From: CAYPIE01 sp964410665
GTDB lineage: Bacteria > Planctomycetota > Planctomycetia > Gemmatales > Gemmataceae
Direction: 5' to 3'
Assembly: GCA_964410665.1 (NCBI GenBank)
Contig: CAYPIE010000030.1
Location: 1-58,983 of the forward strand
Length of the DNA: 58,983 nucleotides
Shown here: positions 44,772 to 53,097 of the stretch, in pieces
How the letters are laid out: the number at the start of each line of letters is the position of its first letter
Position numbering within the stretch: position 1 is the first letter of the stretch
Notes under the pieces: model-generated
The model's input: the letters and a program-made list of their open reading frames with translations, nothing else
Told to the model about the DNA's origin: nothing
Databases searched by the model: none
Position numbers and translations under genes: made by a program

Positions 44772-45680
44772 ATGACGATGTCTTTGGATCGCCGGGAATG
44801 GCTGGTGTCGGCGGGTGCGTTGGGGCTGGGCTTGGGTTTGACCAGGCGGGCTACGGCCATCGATCCGATCGAGCGTCCGAAGCCACCACTGATGCGATTG
44901 AGCCTGTCGGCGTATTCGTTTAACCGCCAGCTGCGGCTGGGCAATGCCGCCAGGTCGCCGACGATGAGCCTCGAGGAGTTCATTGACTTTGCCGCCATGC
45001 AGCCGCTCGCTGCGGTGGAATTGACGGCGTACTACTTCCCGAAGACGACGCGTGACTACCTGGTCGCTCGCAAGGGCCAGTGTACTCGGCTTGGGCTCGA
45101 TGTCAGTGGTACGGCAGTCGGCAACGACTTTTGCGTGGTCGACCGCGATAAGTGGCGGAAAGAAGTTGATCAGGTCAAGCAGTGGATTGAGCATACGTCA
45201 CTCCTTGGTGGCAAGACCATCCGCGTGTTTGCCGGCAAGCAGCCCAAGGGGGATTCGCTGGAGGCAGCGCAAAAGCGCGCGATCGCCGGGTTGGAGGAGG
45301 TGTGTGATCACGCTGGCCAGTTTGGCGTCTATGTTGGGCTGGAGAACCATGGCGGGATCACCGCTTCGGCCGAGCAGCTGCTGACCCTGGTCAAGGCGGT
45401 GCAGTCGCCCTGGTTTGGCGTGAATCTGGATTCCGGCAACTTTCGGACGCCCGATCCGTATGGTGATCTGGCCCGGTTGGCGCCCTACGCGGTCAACGTG
45501 CAGATCAAGACCGAGATTCACCCGGCGGGCCAGGACAAGCAGCCCGCGGATTTGCAGCGGTTAATCACGATGCTGCGTGAGGTGAGCTATCGCGGCTATG
45601 TTGTGCTTGAATACGAGGGAGTGAAGTCGCCGCGGCAAGCCGTGCCCAATTATTTGCAGCGGTTGCGGGAACTCTTGTGA
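44772..45680 (+). CDS. Sugar phosphate isomerase/epimerase, Tat-type signal
   Basis: A 302-residue TIM-barrel protein of the xylose-isomerase-like (AP endonuclease family 2) fold. The N-terminus M-T-M-S-L-D-R-R-E-W-L-V-S-A-G-A-L-G-L resembles a twin-arginine signal, common in secreted planctomycete members. A-V-E-L-T-A-Y-Y, G-L-E-N-H-G-G and G-V-N-L-D-S-G-N carry the usual metal ligands (Glu, His, Asp); E-Y-E-G near the end gives the last Glu. GGGAG lies nine bases before ATG 44772. The substrate, probably a sugar or inositol derivative, is unknown. It precedes the sigma-factor gene by 180 bp. Confidence 0.85.
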   Translation: MTMSLDRREWLVSAGALGLGLGLTRRATAIDPIERPKPPLMRLSLSAYSFNRQLRLGNAARSPTMSLEEFIDFAAMQPLAAVELTAYYFPKTTRDYLVARKGQCTRLGLDVSGTAVGNDFCVVDRDKWRKEVDQVKQWIEHTSLLGGKTIRVFAGKQPKGDSLEAAQKRAIAGLEEVCDHAGQFGVYVGLENHGGITASAEQLLTLVKAVQSPWFGVNLDSGNFRTPDPYGDLARLAPYAVNVQIKTEIHPAGQDKQPADLQRLITMLREVSYRGYVVLEYEGVKSPRQAVPNYLQRLRELL

Positions 45681-45860
45681 ATCCCGTTCCAGGGGAGCGC
45701 ACTCCAACAGGATGTTCGGTGAAGCAGGTTAGTTCGAGCACCTGCTGCACCGTTTGGGGGATTGCTCGTCGTCATCCCGCACTTGAGTCGGTTGGAGTTT
45801 TCGGGTCGGCTCCTACAATGATCCGAGAATTCCACCAGGCTTTGTGAGGGGTGGTGTGGT

Positions 45861-46436
45861 ATGACCGGTTCGCAACCCGACGCGGAAGATCGGTTGCTTT
45901 CTCCCGATCAGATCTTTCGTGATTATGCTCCACAGATCTATCATCTGGCTCGGCGCATGGTCGGCAATGATGCCGACGCCGAGGATGTGACCCAAGATGT
46001 CTTGGTACAGGTGGTCCGGAAACTGAACACCTTCCGAGGCGATGCCGCCATCAGCACTTGGTTGCATCGGGTTACCGTCAATGCCGCGTTGTCGCTGCGG
46101 CAAAAGCGGGCGACGCGGCAACAGCGTGAGCAGCAGGACCCAATGGACCTGTTTCTTGAGGATGGGCATCACTCGCGGCCTGTCCCACGCTGGGAAGAGC
46201 GGCCAGATGCATCGATCCTGCACAAAGAAGAACAGGAGCTGATCGAGGAAGCGATCCAGCGGATGCCCGAGTTGTACCGTGACGTGTATGTGCTCGCCGA
46301 GATCGAGAGTCTACCCAACGCGGAGATTGCCGATCTGCTGGGCCTAAGTTTACCCGCCGTCAAGACTCGTTTACACCGTGCTCGCCTGTGGATGCGCGAG
46401 GCGTTGGCTCCTCATTTCGAGGAGAAAATGGCATGA
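45861..46436 (+). CDS. ECF sigma factor, RpoE-like
   Basis: A 191-residue ECF sigma factor. Region 2 runs D-Y-A-P-Q-I-Y-H-L-A-R-R-M-V-G-N-D-A-D-A-E-D-V-T and T-W-L-H-R-V-T-V-N. Region 4 runs M-P-E-L-Y-R-D-V-Y-V-L and N-A-E-I-A-D-L-L-G-L-S, ending V-K-T-R-L-H-R-A-R. A non-conserved linker of about 30 acidic residues separates the two. The stop overlaps the next start by 4 nt (ATGA), coupling it to the anti-sigma gene. This is the classical sigma/anti-sigma pair of the window. Confidence 0.93.
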   Translation: MTGSQPDAEDRLLSPDQIFRDYAPQIYHLARRMVGNDADAEDVTQDVLVQVVRKLNTFRGDAAISTWLHRVTVNAALSLRQKRATRQQREQQDPMDLFLEDGHHSRPVPRWEERPDASILHKEEQELIEEAIQRMPELYRDVYVLAEIESLPNAEIADLLGLSLPAVKTRLHRARLWMREALAPHFEEKMA

Positions 46437-46708
46437 ATGTAACCTGTAAGCAACTGGTGGAATTGCTCATCGACTATGTCGATGGAACCCTCGACCTCGC
46501 CCAAAAGGCGGAACTCGATGAGCATTTTCGCATCTGCCCGGATTGTCTGTATTACCTGGAAAGTTACCAGGTAACCATTCAGTTAACCAAAACCTTGCCG
46601 CGTTGCTCTTCCATCCCAGCCGAGATGGAAGCTCGCCTTCGCGATGTCTATTGCAAAGCCATCACCGAACACCACCAACAGTGGAGGGGTGGCACCTCGC
46701 CCGAGTAA
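46433..46708 (+). CDS. Zinc-finger anti-sigma factor, soluble
   Basis: A 91-residue protein. The ZAS zinc motif is H31-x3-C35-x2-C38 with Cys5 (H-F-R-I-C-P-D-C). No membrane helix is present, so it is a soluble anti-sigma, like those that sense redox or internal signals, rather than a membrane-bound one. It starts at ATG 46433 inside the sigma gene's stop. It should bind and inhibit the 45861 sigma factor. Convergent with the DUF1573 gene after 28 bp. Confidence 0.88.
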   Translation: MNVTCKQLVELLIDYVDGTLDLAQKAELDEHFRICPDCLYYLESYQVTIQLTKTLPRCSSIPAEMEARLRDVYCKAITEHHQQWRGGTSPE

Positions 46709-46736
46709 CGCGCTCGGCGTGATGCCTTTAAAGCCG

Positions 46737-47744
46737 TCACGGCTGAATGGCTGTCCCCTCGACCACCACAGTGGGCTTACTGTTGGGGTCCAGATCGGTC
46801 ACGAACTTGAGTTCGTTTTTGAACGATCCGGCCTTGGTCGGCTTGAAGATGATTTTCACAATCGGAATGGGTGTTGCCGTTGGTGGCAGCGTGACCTCCA
46901 GATTGTCATCCGCCCCCTCGACCTTCAGGATGCGAAACGGGCGGCTCCCCTGCAACATGACAAACTTGGATTCTTTCTGACCCACCGGCACTGGGCCAAG
47001 CTTTAAGTAAGGCGTCTTGACCTCAATGGATGCCTGTACATGTGCCATCACTTGCATCCGTACCAGAGGACTGGTCGGATCGTTGGTCTTGAGAATGATC
47101 TCTTTGGCCAATGGGCCGCTGGCAGCATTTTCTTTGAGCGTGACATAGACGTTGTAGCCAATCCGTCCGGGTTGACGGTACCATTCCTGATAGCGGACTT
47201 CAAACTCATCATGCGAATCAGCGCGACCGGTTAATTTCCAATCGAGCTCACCAGCATACTGGAGTTTCACCTTCTCGGTTTTCCGCTTGCCGATCGGGAC
47301 CGAGCCAAACTTGACCAAGCCTGGTTCGATAGTGACGTCGGCTCGGGCATTGGCGCGAACTTGTAAGACGGCCGTCGAAATGTACTGTGGCCCAAACGTT
47401 ACATAAATAGTAACAGTTTTGTTGCCGGTAAACTTGCGGGCATCCATGCGAACATCGAGCGTACCGCTTTCACGGGGTTGCAAGGTCTGCTTGGACGCGC
47501 TGGCTTCGACACAGCCGCACGAGGAGCGAATATCGGTGATCTGCATGGGGACTGCGTAGAGGTTGGTTAGGGGAAACTTGTGCGACAACAGATTGCCCAC
47601 CGGAACCGTGCCAAAGTCATACACGATCACCGCCGGCGGTGGCTTCTCACGTGAGAAAAACTTGTTTCCCCAGGGCGTCTCCTGAGCGCATAGCGCTGGA
47701 GTGGTCCCCAGGACCAGGTAACCAACAAGCAACCAGCGCGGCAT
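46737..47744 (-). CDS. DUF1573 secreted protein
   Basis: A 335-residue protein with a signal peptide (1-20, cleavage near C-A|Q). It has three Ig-like beta-sandwich segments; the first includes F-G-T-V-P-V-G-N, S-S-C-G-C and the pattern L-x-P-x-E-S-G-T-L-x-V, hallmarks of DUF1573. The later repeats share P-V-G-K/Q-R/K. The family is very abundant in planctomycetes and is secreted; a role in surface adhesion or scaffold is possible but unproven. The two adjacent Cys (Cys-Gly-Cys) could bind metal or form a disulfide. GGGAG six bases before ATG 47744 fixes the start. Confidence 0.85.
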   Translation of the reverse strand: MPRWLLVGYLVLGTTPALCAQETPWGNKFFSREKPPPAVIVYDFGTVPVGNLLSHKFPLTNLYAVPMQITDIRSSCGCVEASASKQTLQPRESGTLDVRMDARKFTGNKTVTIYVTFGPQYISTAVLQVRANARADVTIEPGLVKFGSVPIGKRKTEKVKLQYAGELDWKLTGRADSHDEFEVRYQEWYRQPGRIGYNVYVTLKENAASGPLAKEIILKTNDPTSPLVRMQVMAHVQASIEVKTPYLKLGPVPVGQKESKFVMLQGSRPFRILKVEGADDNLEVTLPPTATPIPIVKIIFKPTKAGSFKNELKFVTDLDPNSKPTVVVEGTAIQP

Positions 47745-47846
47745 AGCAAACTCCCTCCCGCCGACCCACATAGGACGGTTTAGGGTAACGATTCGGGCAG
47801 ATTGTAATCGGCCCGGCCCAGGAAAAGAAGGCGACTTTGATCGGCC

Positions 47847-48989
47847 CTAGATGGCCTGTAAATGGCGGCTGAGTTGGTCGAGGATGGTGTCGACCGGCTC
47901 GATGCCTACCGACAGACGGAGCAACCCCTCGGTAATTCCCTGGGCAGCCCTGCCCGCCGGACTATCCGCGCGGTGACTGCTACTGGCCGGGTGACTGAAG
48001 GTGGTGGTGGCATGGCCCAACGAAGGGCACAAGGGGATCGGTCCCGCCTGTAGAAAGCGATTCACCGCCGCCCGGTCTCCAGGAACTTCAAAGGCCAGCA
48101 TATTGCCCGCTCCCTGCGGCAACAGCGTACACGCCAAACCATGATCAGGATGGTCCGGGCGTCCTGGGTAGACCACCTGGACAATTCCCTGCTGCTTGGC
48201 CAGGAAGTCGGCCACTTCAGCGGCGTTGGCAGTGGCAGTACGCATGCGCAGATCCAAGGTGTAAAGACTGCGTTCGGTCAGCCAGCACGGGAACGGATCC
48301 GCGGTGAAGCCCCAGGTGGTAATCACCTTCCCTAGGGTCATTGCCAGGTCCGGGTCATGGCCCGCCACGAGCCCGAGGGTCACATCCGAATGACCACCAA
48401 TCATTTTGGTCAGGCTCTCCATGACCAAATCGGCCCCGTGCGCGAGCGGCTTGAGCAGGATCGGCGTGGCAAAGGTGTTATCCACGAACAACTTGCATCT
48501 TTGTGCTCGACACATTTTACCTATTTTATCTACATCCACAAGACGCAGCATTGGATTGGACAAGGTTTCCACCAGAAACAGCCGTGGCCCGGCGGCCAGG
48601 GCGTTCGCTACCTGGTCCAGATCGCAGGCATCGATCACCGCGGACTCGACGCCAAAGCGCTTGAGCTCCTGACGAACCAGCACGGTCGACTTGCCATACA
48701 GCCGGTTTGACAGCAGCACTTGTTGCCCTGGACGCACCAGGCTCAACATGACTGCACTCAAAGCGGCCATACCCGAACTGGTGATGTGGGCCCAAGCAGC
48801 ACCTTCGAGTGTGGCCAGGTGCCCGGCCAAGTGGGTGGCATTGGGATGGGCGTCGCGGGCATAGGCAAAGCCCGGAGTTTCATTTCCTAACACCGCATCG
48901 CAGGTGTCGGCATCGCCCACATCGTAGACCGAAGCCATATAGAGCGGTGAACTCAGTGGCTTGCCCGGGCCAAATAGGGGTTGTGCCAT
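47847..48989 (-). CDS. Cys/Met metabolism PLP-dependent enzyme
   Basis: A 380-residue enzyme of the trans-sulfuration family (cystathionine gamma-synthase, gamma-lyase, O-acetylhomoserine sulfhydrylase). The PLP lysine is in S-L-T-K-M-I-G-G-H-S-D-V. H-I-T-S-S-G-M-A-A-L-S-A and E-T-L-S-N-P-M-L bind cofactor and substrate; the A-Y-A-R-D-A-H-P-N start motif is family-typical (usually Y-S-R-x-x-N-P-T). The A-R-D-A-H variation means substrate assignment among the three is unsafe. It diverges from argH; the 120 bp between should carry both promoters. Confidence 0.85.
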   Translation of the reverse strand: MAQPLFGPGKPLSSPLYMASVYDVGDADTCDAVLGNETPGFAYARDAHPNATHLAGHLATLEGAAWAHITSSGMAALSAVMLSLVRPGQQVLLSNRLYGKSTVLVRQELKRFGVESAVIDACDLDQVANALAAGPRLFLVETLSNPMLRLVDVDKIGKMCRAQRCKLFVDNTFATPILLKPLAHGADLVMESLTKMIGGHSDVTLGLVAGHDPDLAMTLGKVITTWGFTADPFPCWLTERSLYTLDLRMRTATANAAEVADFLAKQQGIVQVVYPGRPDHPDHGLACTLLPQGAGNMLAFEVPGDRAAVNRFLQAGPIPLCPSLGHATTTFSHPASSSHRADSPAGRAAQGITEGLLRLSVGIEPVDTILDQLSRHLQAI

Positions 48990-49109
48990 GGGGACTTTTC
49001 CTTACACGAAACGAACGCTATAACGAAACCACGGACGACTACTGGGGCATCGGCCGCCCCGGCTCGCCGCACGCTTGCCCTCCTCTGTTGTAGCAACCGG
49101 ACGTCATAC

Positions 49110-50492
49110 ATGAGTCAGAAAACCTGGGGTGGGCGCTTCAGTGGTTCGACCGATCAGCGGGTCGAACAATTCACGGAATCAATTTCTTTCGATCAGCGTC
49201 TGTATGCCCACGACATCCAGGCAAGCCAGGCCCATGCTTCCATGCTCGCAGCGATTGGCATCCTCACCACGGCCGAGGCTGAATCGATCGCTCGCAGCCT
49301 GGATGCGATCGGCCAGGAGATCAAAGCAGGTAGCTTCGCCTATGACATTGCCCTGGAAGATATTCACACACACATCGAGCAAAAGCTGATTGCTCGCCTG
49401 GGCGATCTTGGCCGCAAGCTGCACACCGGGCGTAGCCGCAACGATCAGATTGTCACCGATGTCAAGCTTTGGGTCCGCGACGCGGGCGATCGCATCGACG
49501 GCCTACTTGGTGAGTTGCAAGCCGCGTGGCTGGATTTTGCTGAGCGAGAACAGGAGGTGATCCTGCCAGGGTACACGCATCTGCAGCGGGCTCAACCGGT
49601 GCTGGCGGCCCACTATTGTCTGGCCTATGTCGAAAAGTTGCAACGTGACCGTGAACGGCTCGCCGATACGCGCAAACGTGTCAATATCCTTTCGCTGGGT
49701 GCAGCAGCCCTCGCTGGGACTTCGATTCCCATCGATCGCGAGCAAGTACGTCAGCAACTTGGCTTTGACCGGATCGCAGCCAATAGTCTTGATGTATCTA
49801 GTGATCGAGATTTTTTGCTAGAATTTGTCTTTGACCTGTCGTTGATTGCGCTCCATCTGAGCGGTTGGGCGGAAGAGTGGATTGTCTGGGCGACCACCGA
49901 GTTTCACTTTGTCGAGTTGCCCGATGCGTTTTGTACCGGCTCGAGCATTATGCCACACAAGAAGAACCCAGATGTGCTTGAGTTGATCCGGGGGAAGTCG
50001 GCCCGGGTGGTGGCCGATCTGCAGCAGCTCATGTTTCTGGTCAAGGGGCTACCACTGGCTTACAACCGCGACCTCCAAGAAGATAAGCCGCCGCTGTTTG
50101 ATGCCTGCGATACGGTCGAGGCGATGTTGGCTCTGGCCACCCCGCTGATTCGAGAGACTCGCCTGCGTCGGGACCGCATAGCCGCGCGGCTTGAGGATGG
50201 CTTCCTCGATGCCACCACCTTGATGGAATTCCTGGTTCAGGTCGGTCTGCCGATGCGTTCCGCTCACGAGACAGTTGGGCAGCTGGTCCGCACCTGCGAA
50301 ACCCGGGGCATCCGCTTGGCCGATCTGACCGATGCGGAGCTTGAGGCGGTTTGCCCGGGGCGGGTCACGGAGCTGCGGGGTGTGCTCGGGGTGCCGAATA
50401 CCCTCAAGGCGTTTCGCTCGGTTGGCTCGACTGCTCCGGACCAAGTCGCACAACAACTGGCTGCCTGGCGTCATCAACTGGGAACCCGCTAA
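49110..50492 (+). CDS. argH: Argininosuccinate lyase
   Basis: A 460-residue ArgH, the last step of arginine synthesis, splitting argininosuccinate to arginine and fumarate. It starts M-S-Q-K-T-W-G-G-R-F; H-T-G-R-S-R-N-D-Q (near 105-115) and the signature G-S-S-I-M-P-H-K-K-N-P near 277-287 are intact. The open frame extends upstream to 48981, but the W-G-G-R-F start fixes ATG 49110; no strong ribosome site is visible. The stop codon shares one base with the lysA start (TAATG). Alternative: none likely. Confidence 0.95.
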   Translation: MSQKTWGGRFSGSTDQRVEQFTESISFDQRLYAHDIQASQAHASMLAAIGILTTAEAESIARSLDAIGQEIKAGSFAYDIALEDIHTHIEQKLIARLGDLGRKLHTGRSRNDQIVTDVKLWVRDAGDRIDGLLGELQAAWLDFAEREQEVILPGYTHLQRAQPVLAAHYCLAYVEKLQRDRERLADTRKRVNILSLGAAALAGTSIPIDREQVRQQLGFDRIAANSLDVSSDRDFLLEFVFDLSLIALHLSGWAEEWIVWATTEFHFVELPDAFCTGSSIMPHKKNPDVLELIRGKSARVVADLQQLMFLVKGLPLAYNRDLQEDKPPLFDACDTVEAMLALATPLIRETRLRRDRIAARLEDGFLDATTLMEFLVQVGLPMRSAHETVGQLVRTCETRGIRLADLTDAELEAVCPGRVTELRGVLGVPNTLKAFRSVGSTAPDQVAQQLAAWRHQLGTR

Positions 50493-51778
50493 TGGACCAC
50501 TTTCACTATCGCGACAACGCATTATACTGTGAGGATGTTTCTGTTCCTGACCTGGCGGACCATTATGGTACACCGCTGTTTGTCTACAGTGAGGCGACGC
50601 TGTTGCACCACCTGCGGCAGATTCAGGAGGGGTTTGCCGCGGCCAAGCCGATCATCGCTTACAGTGTGAAATCCAATGGCAATTTGACTATCTGTCGGCT
50701 GATGGCCGAGTATGGCTCCGGTTTTGATGTGACCTCGGCAGGGGAGCTGTATCGTGCCCTGAAGGCGGGTGGGCAGGGGGCCAAGATTGTCTTTGCCGGC
50801 GCGGGCAAGACCGATGCCGAGATGCGCTATGCGCTTGACAACGATGTCTTCCTGTTCAACGTCGAGAGCGAGGCGGAGCTGCACGCTTTGGGGGAGGTCG
50901 CCAAGGTTGCGGCCAAGCCGGCCCCGGTGGCGTTGCGCGTGAACCCCGCCTTGCCGCCCAAGACACACATCAAGACCGATACCAGCGTCAAGGGCACCAA
51001 GTTTGGTCTGGACATCGAAACTGTCCTGGAGGTCGCCGCGAAGGTGGTCGATCATCCACATCTGCAAGTGGTCGGGCTGCACATGCACTTGGGCTCCCCG
51101 ATCTTGGACACCACGCCCTATCGCGAGGGTGCGGCCAAGGCTCTGGAGTTGATTGCTGCGCTCAGACAACAGGGTCACAAAATTGCCTATCTGAATATGG
51201 GAGGTGGGTTTGGCATCCACTACCGCCATGAGGAGGCGCTGCCTGCACAATCGTTTGCCGAGGTGATTCAGCCAGCGGTCGCTGCATCGGGGTGTCAGTT
51301 GGTGCTTGAGCCGGGGCGGTTTATCGTCGGCAATGCCGGCATTTTGGTCAGCCGGGTGCTCTATCTCAAGGAGTCGGGGGGCCGCCACTTTATCATCCAA
51401 GATGCGGCCATGAATGATCTGCTGCGACCTACCCTGTACGATGCCTTCCACCGCATCTGGCCGGTACACCCAGGCGCCGCGTTCCTGCCGCTACCTGAGG
51501 ACTTTGAGGCCGCCGTGCCTGGAGCATTCGCGCAAGATGTGGTCGGGCCGGTATGTGAGTCAGGCGACTTCCTGGCCAAAGACCGGCCGTTGCCGCGGGT
51601 CGAGCGGGGCGACCTGCTGGCGACCTTCAGTGCCGGGGCGTATGCCATGAGCATGAGTTCCAACTACAATTCTCGACCGCGGGCGGCAGAGGTGCTCGTT
51701 ACCGGCGGTAGCCATCGCCTGATCCGTCGCCGCGAGACCCTCGAGGACCTAGTAGCGGCCGAGGTTGACTGTCCATAA
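50492..51778 (+). CDS. lysA: Diaminopimelate decarboxylase
   Basis: A 428-residue LysA, converting meso-diaminopimelate to lysine, a PLP enzyme with an alanine-racemase-like barrel. PLP Lys60 is in A-Y-S-V-K-S-N; H-M-H-L-G-S, G-G-G-F-G-I, E-P-G-R-F and C-E-S-G-D complete the cofactor and substrate sites. The start is inside the argH stop (TAATG), so expression is coupled. Linking argH and lysA is common in several phyla. A strong hairpin follows the gene at 51789. Confidence 0.95.
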   Translation: MDHFHYRDNALYCEDVSVPDLADHYGTPLFVYSEATLLHHLRQIQEGFAAAKPIIAYSVKSNGNLTICRLMAEYGSGFDVTSAGELYRALKAGGQGAKIVFAGAGKTDAEMRYALDNDVFLFNVESEAELHALGEVAKVAAKPAPVALRVNPALPPKTHIKTDTSVKGTKFGLDIETVLEVAAKVVDHPHLQVVGLHMHLGSPILDTTPYREGAAKALELIAALRQQGHKIAYLNMGGGFGIHYRHEEALPAQSFAEVIQPAVAASGCQLVLEPGRFIVGNAGILVSRVLYLKESGGRHFIIQDAAMNDLLRPTLYDAFHRIWPVHPGAAFLPLPEDFEAAVPGAFAQDVVGPVCESGDFLAKDRPLPRVERGDLLATFSAGAYAMSMSSNYNSRPRAAEVLVTGGSHRLIRRRETLEDLVAAEVDCP

Positions 51779-51788
51779 TGCAAGCGGC

Positions 51789-51825
51789 AACCGTGCCTGG
51801 AGGGACTAGCCGTCCAGGCACGGTT
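51789..51825 (+). terminator. Hairpin after lysA
   Basis: Arms AACCGTGCCTGGA (51789-51801) and TCCAGGCACGGTT (51813-51825), with an 11-nt loop. The stem is strong but the T-run after it is poor. It follows the lysA stop by about 10 nt and probably ends the argH-lysA transcript. Confidence 0.7.
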
Positions 51826-52065
51826 GAAGGCTGATCGTGGGCCTTGCCGCCAACGATGCAGTCAGTGAAGGTTCTGATGAGCCTGGAACTGGAGTCCGAC
51901 GTTTGTGACGGTATGCCCAACGTGAACGACCGTTGGGATGAATGCACGCGTCAACGGATTTGGACGTTTCTCAAAGAACCCTTCGGATTGTCCCTCGGCC
52001 GCGAAGCACTGCGTACGATCACATTCTGCGTCTGCCAACCCGCGGCCTAATGGAGATCGGACATT

Positions 52066-52671
52066 GTGAACAAATGGGAAGATGAAATCCGAGCATTCGA
52101 GGAAGCCGACCTCAAGCGTCCCCCGACCCAGCATTCGATCCTGTTTACTGGAAGCTCAACCATTCGTCTGTGGAAAAGCTTGCCCGGGTGTTTTCCCGGA
52201 GAATCTGTTCTGAATCGAGGATTTGGTGGAGCGTGTATCGCGGATGTAACCTGGTTTCTTCCACGAATCCTCGGTGCCCATCAACCAAAAGCAATTGTCT
52301 TCTATGCGGGAGGGAACGATTTGGCTTCGGGGCGTACCGTTGAGGCGGTTATTGCAGACTGGAGGGGATTTATTGAAACAGCGGTTGCGCATTGTCCAGT
52401 GGCGCATTTAGCCATGATCTCCGTGTTGCCTCACTTGGCTTTCTGGAAGTTTCGCGATCGACTTCAGGAAGGGAACCTCGGTTTACAGTCATTGTGCTCT
52501 GAATACAATACAGTCGAGTTCATTGATGTTTGGGCTGCCTTTCTTCGATTAGGAGATCCTCCTCCAGATCACTTGTTCCAAGCAGACCAGATCCATCTGT
52601 CCGACACCGGATATCAATTGTTCGCGAGCACCATACGCAAGGCGGTCGGTTGGCACGCTCGGAGTCTGTGA
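52066..52671 (+). CDS. SGNH/GDSL-type hydrolase
   Basis: A 201-residue lipase/esterase-fold protein. SGNH blocks are present: L-F-T-G-S-S-T (Ser31 by alignment to GDSL), N-R-G-F-G-G, Y-A-G-G-N-D (82-85 with Asn84) and D-Q-I-H-L-S (Asp174, His177). It lacks a signal peptide, so it acts in the cytoplasm unless exported by other means. The GTG start at 52066 has GGAG ten bases upstream. Codon use is more AT-rich than in neighbours, which may mean transfer. The last residues (H-A-R-S-L) and the stop codon come from a dispersed repeat. Confidence 0.82.
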   Translation: MNKWEDEIRAFEEADLKRPPTQHSILFTGSSTIRLWKSLPGCFPGESVLNRGFGGACIADVTWFLPRILGAHQPKAIVFYAGGNDLASGRTVEAVIADWRGFIETAVAHCPVAHLAMISVLPHLAFWKFRDRLQEGNLGLQSLCSEYNTVEFIDVWAAFLRLGDPPPDHLFQADQIHLSDTGYQLFASTIRKAVGWHARSL

Positions 52672-52680
52672 CGGGCGTGG
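52652..52680. repeat. Dispersed repeat copy overlapping a stop codon
   Basis: The text GGCACGCTCGGAGTCTGTGA and the next nine bases match the inverted form of the repeat at 44320-44559 (CACGCCCGGAGTCTGCGACGG). The SGNH hydrolase stop lies inside it. Confidence 0.65.
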
Positions 52681-53097
52681 TAAGTAGCGATTGTGACAAG
52701 CATCCGCGTTGGCGAGCTCCGCTCAGAACTTGTTCTCAACGGGTGCTACCCACACCGATGGCCAACCATTGTCCGATCACTGGGTTATCCACACGATCGA
52801 GAGGATCCCCTAAGAGATCCTTGAGGAGGTTTAAGCAGTGGGTTCGCGATGAACAGGATGAATGCACAGATCTTAGTGATTTTACTCAAGATGTCCCGTC
52901 TTCACGACTCCGTTTGGAGCGGGGACGGGATCTCTGCTTGGGTGAGGACAGCCGCGTAGCCCAACCGCTCGGTATAACCGGCGAAGCAGGGAAAAAAACT
53001 GCGAATTTACCGCAGAAAAGGTCCCGAAGTGCGCGAAAGTCTTGGATAATTGGGAGGTCGATTGCTTCTTGGGGCCCTCAACCAGGAGATCCTACCG
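52672..53097. other. Intergenic region with stem-loops
   Basis: No gene is supported in these 426 bp. Stem-loops lie at about 52801-52821 (AGGATC...GATCCT) and 52894-52930 (TCCCGTC...GACGGGA with an inner CTCC-GTTT-GGAG). They may be part of a 5' leader of the next gene or remnants of repeats. AGGAGA at 53084-53089 is the ribosome site of the next gene. Confidence 0.5.

Noticed and set aside
44375..44998. Minus-strand frame over the repeat cluster at 44375-44998
   Set aside because: Half of it is repeat sequence read as protein and half is antisense to the TIM-barrel gene.
51844..52050. 68-codon plus-strand frame between lysA and the SGNH gene
   Set aside because: No ribosome site and no family resemblance; lies just after a hairpin terminator. 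Left unannotated.
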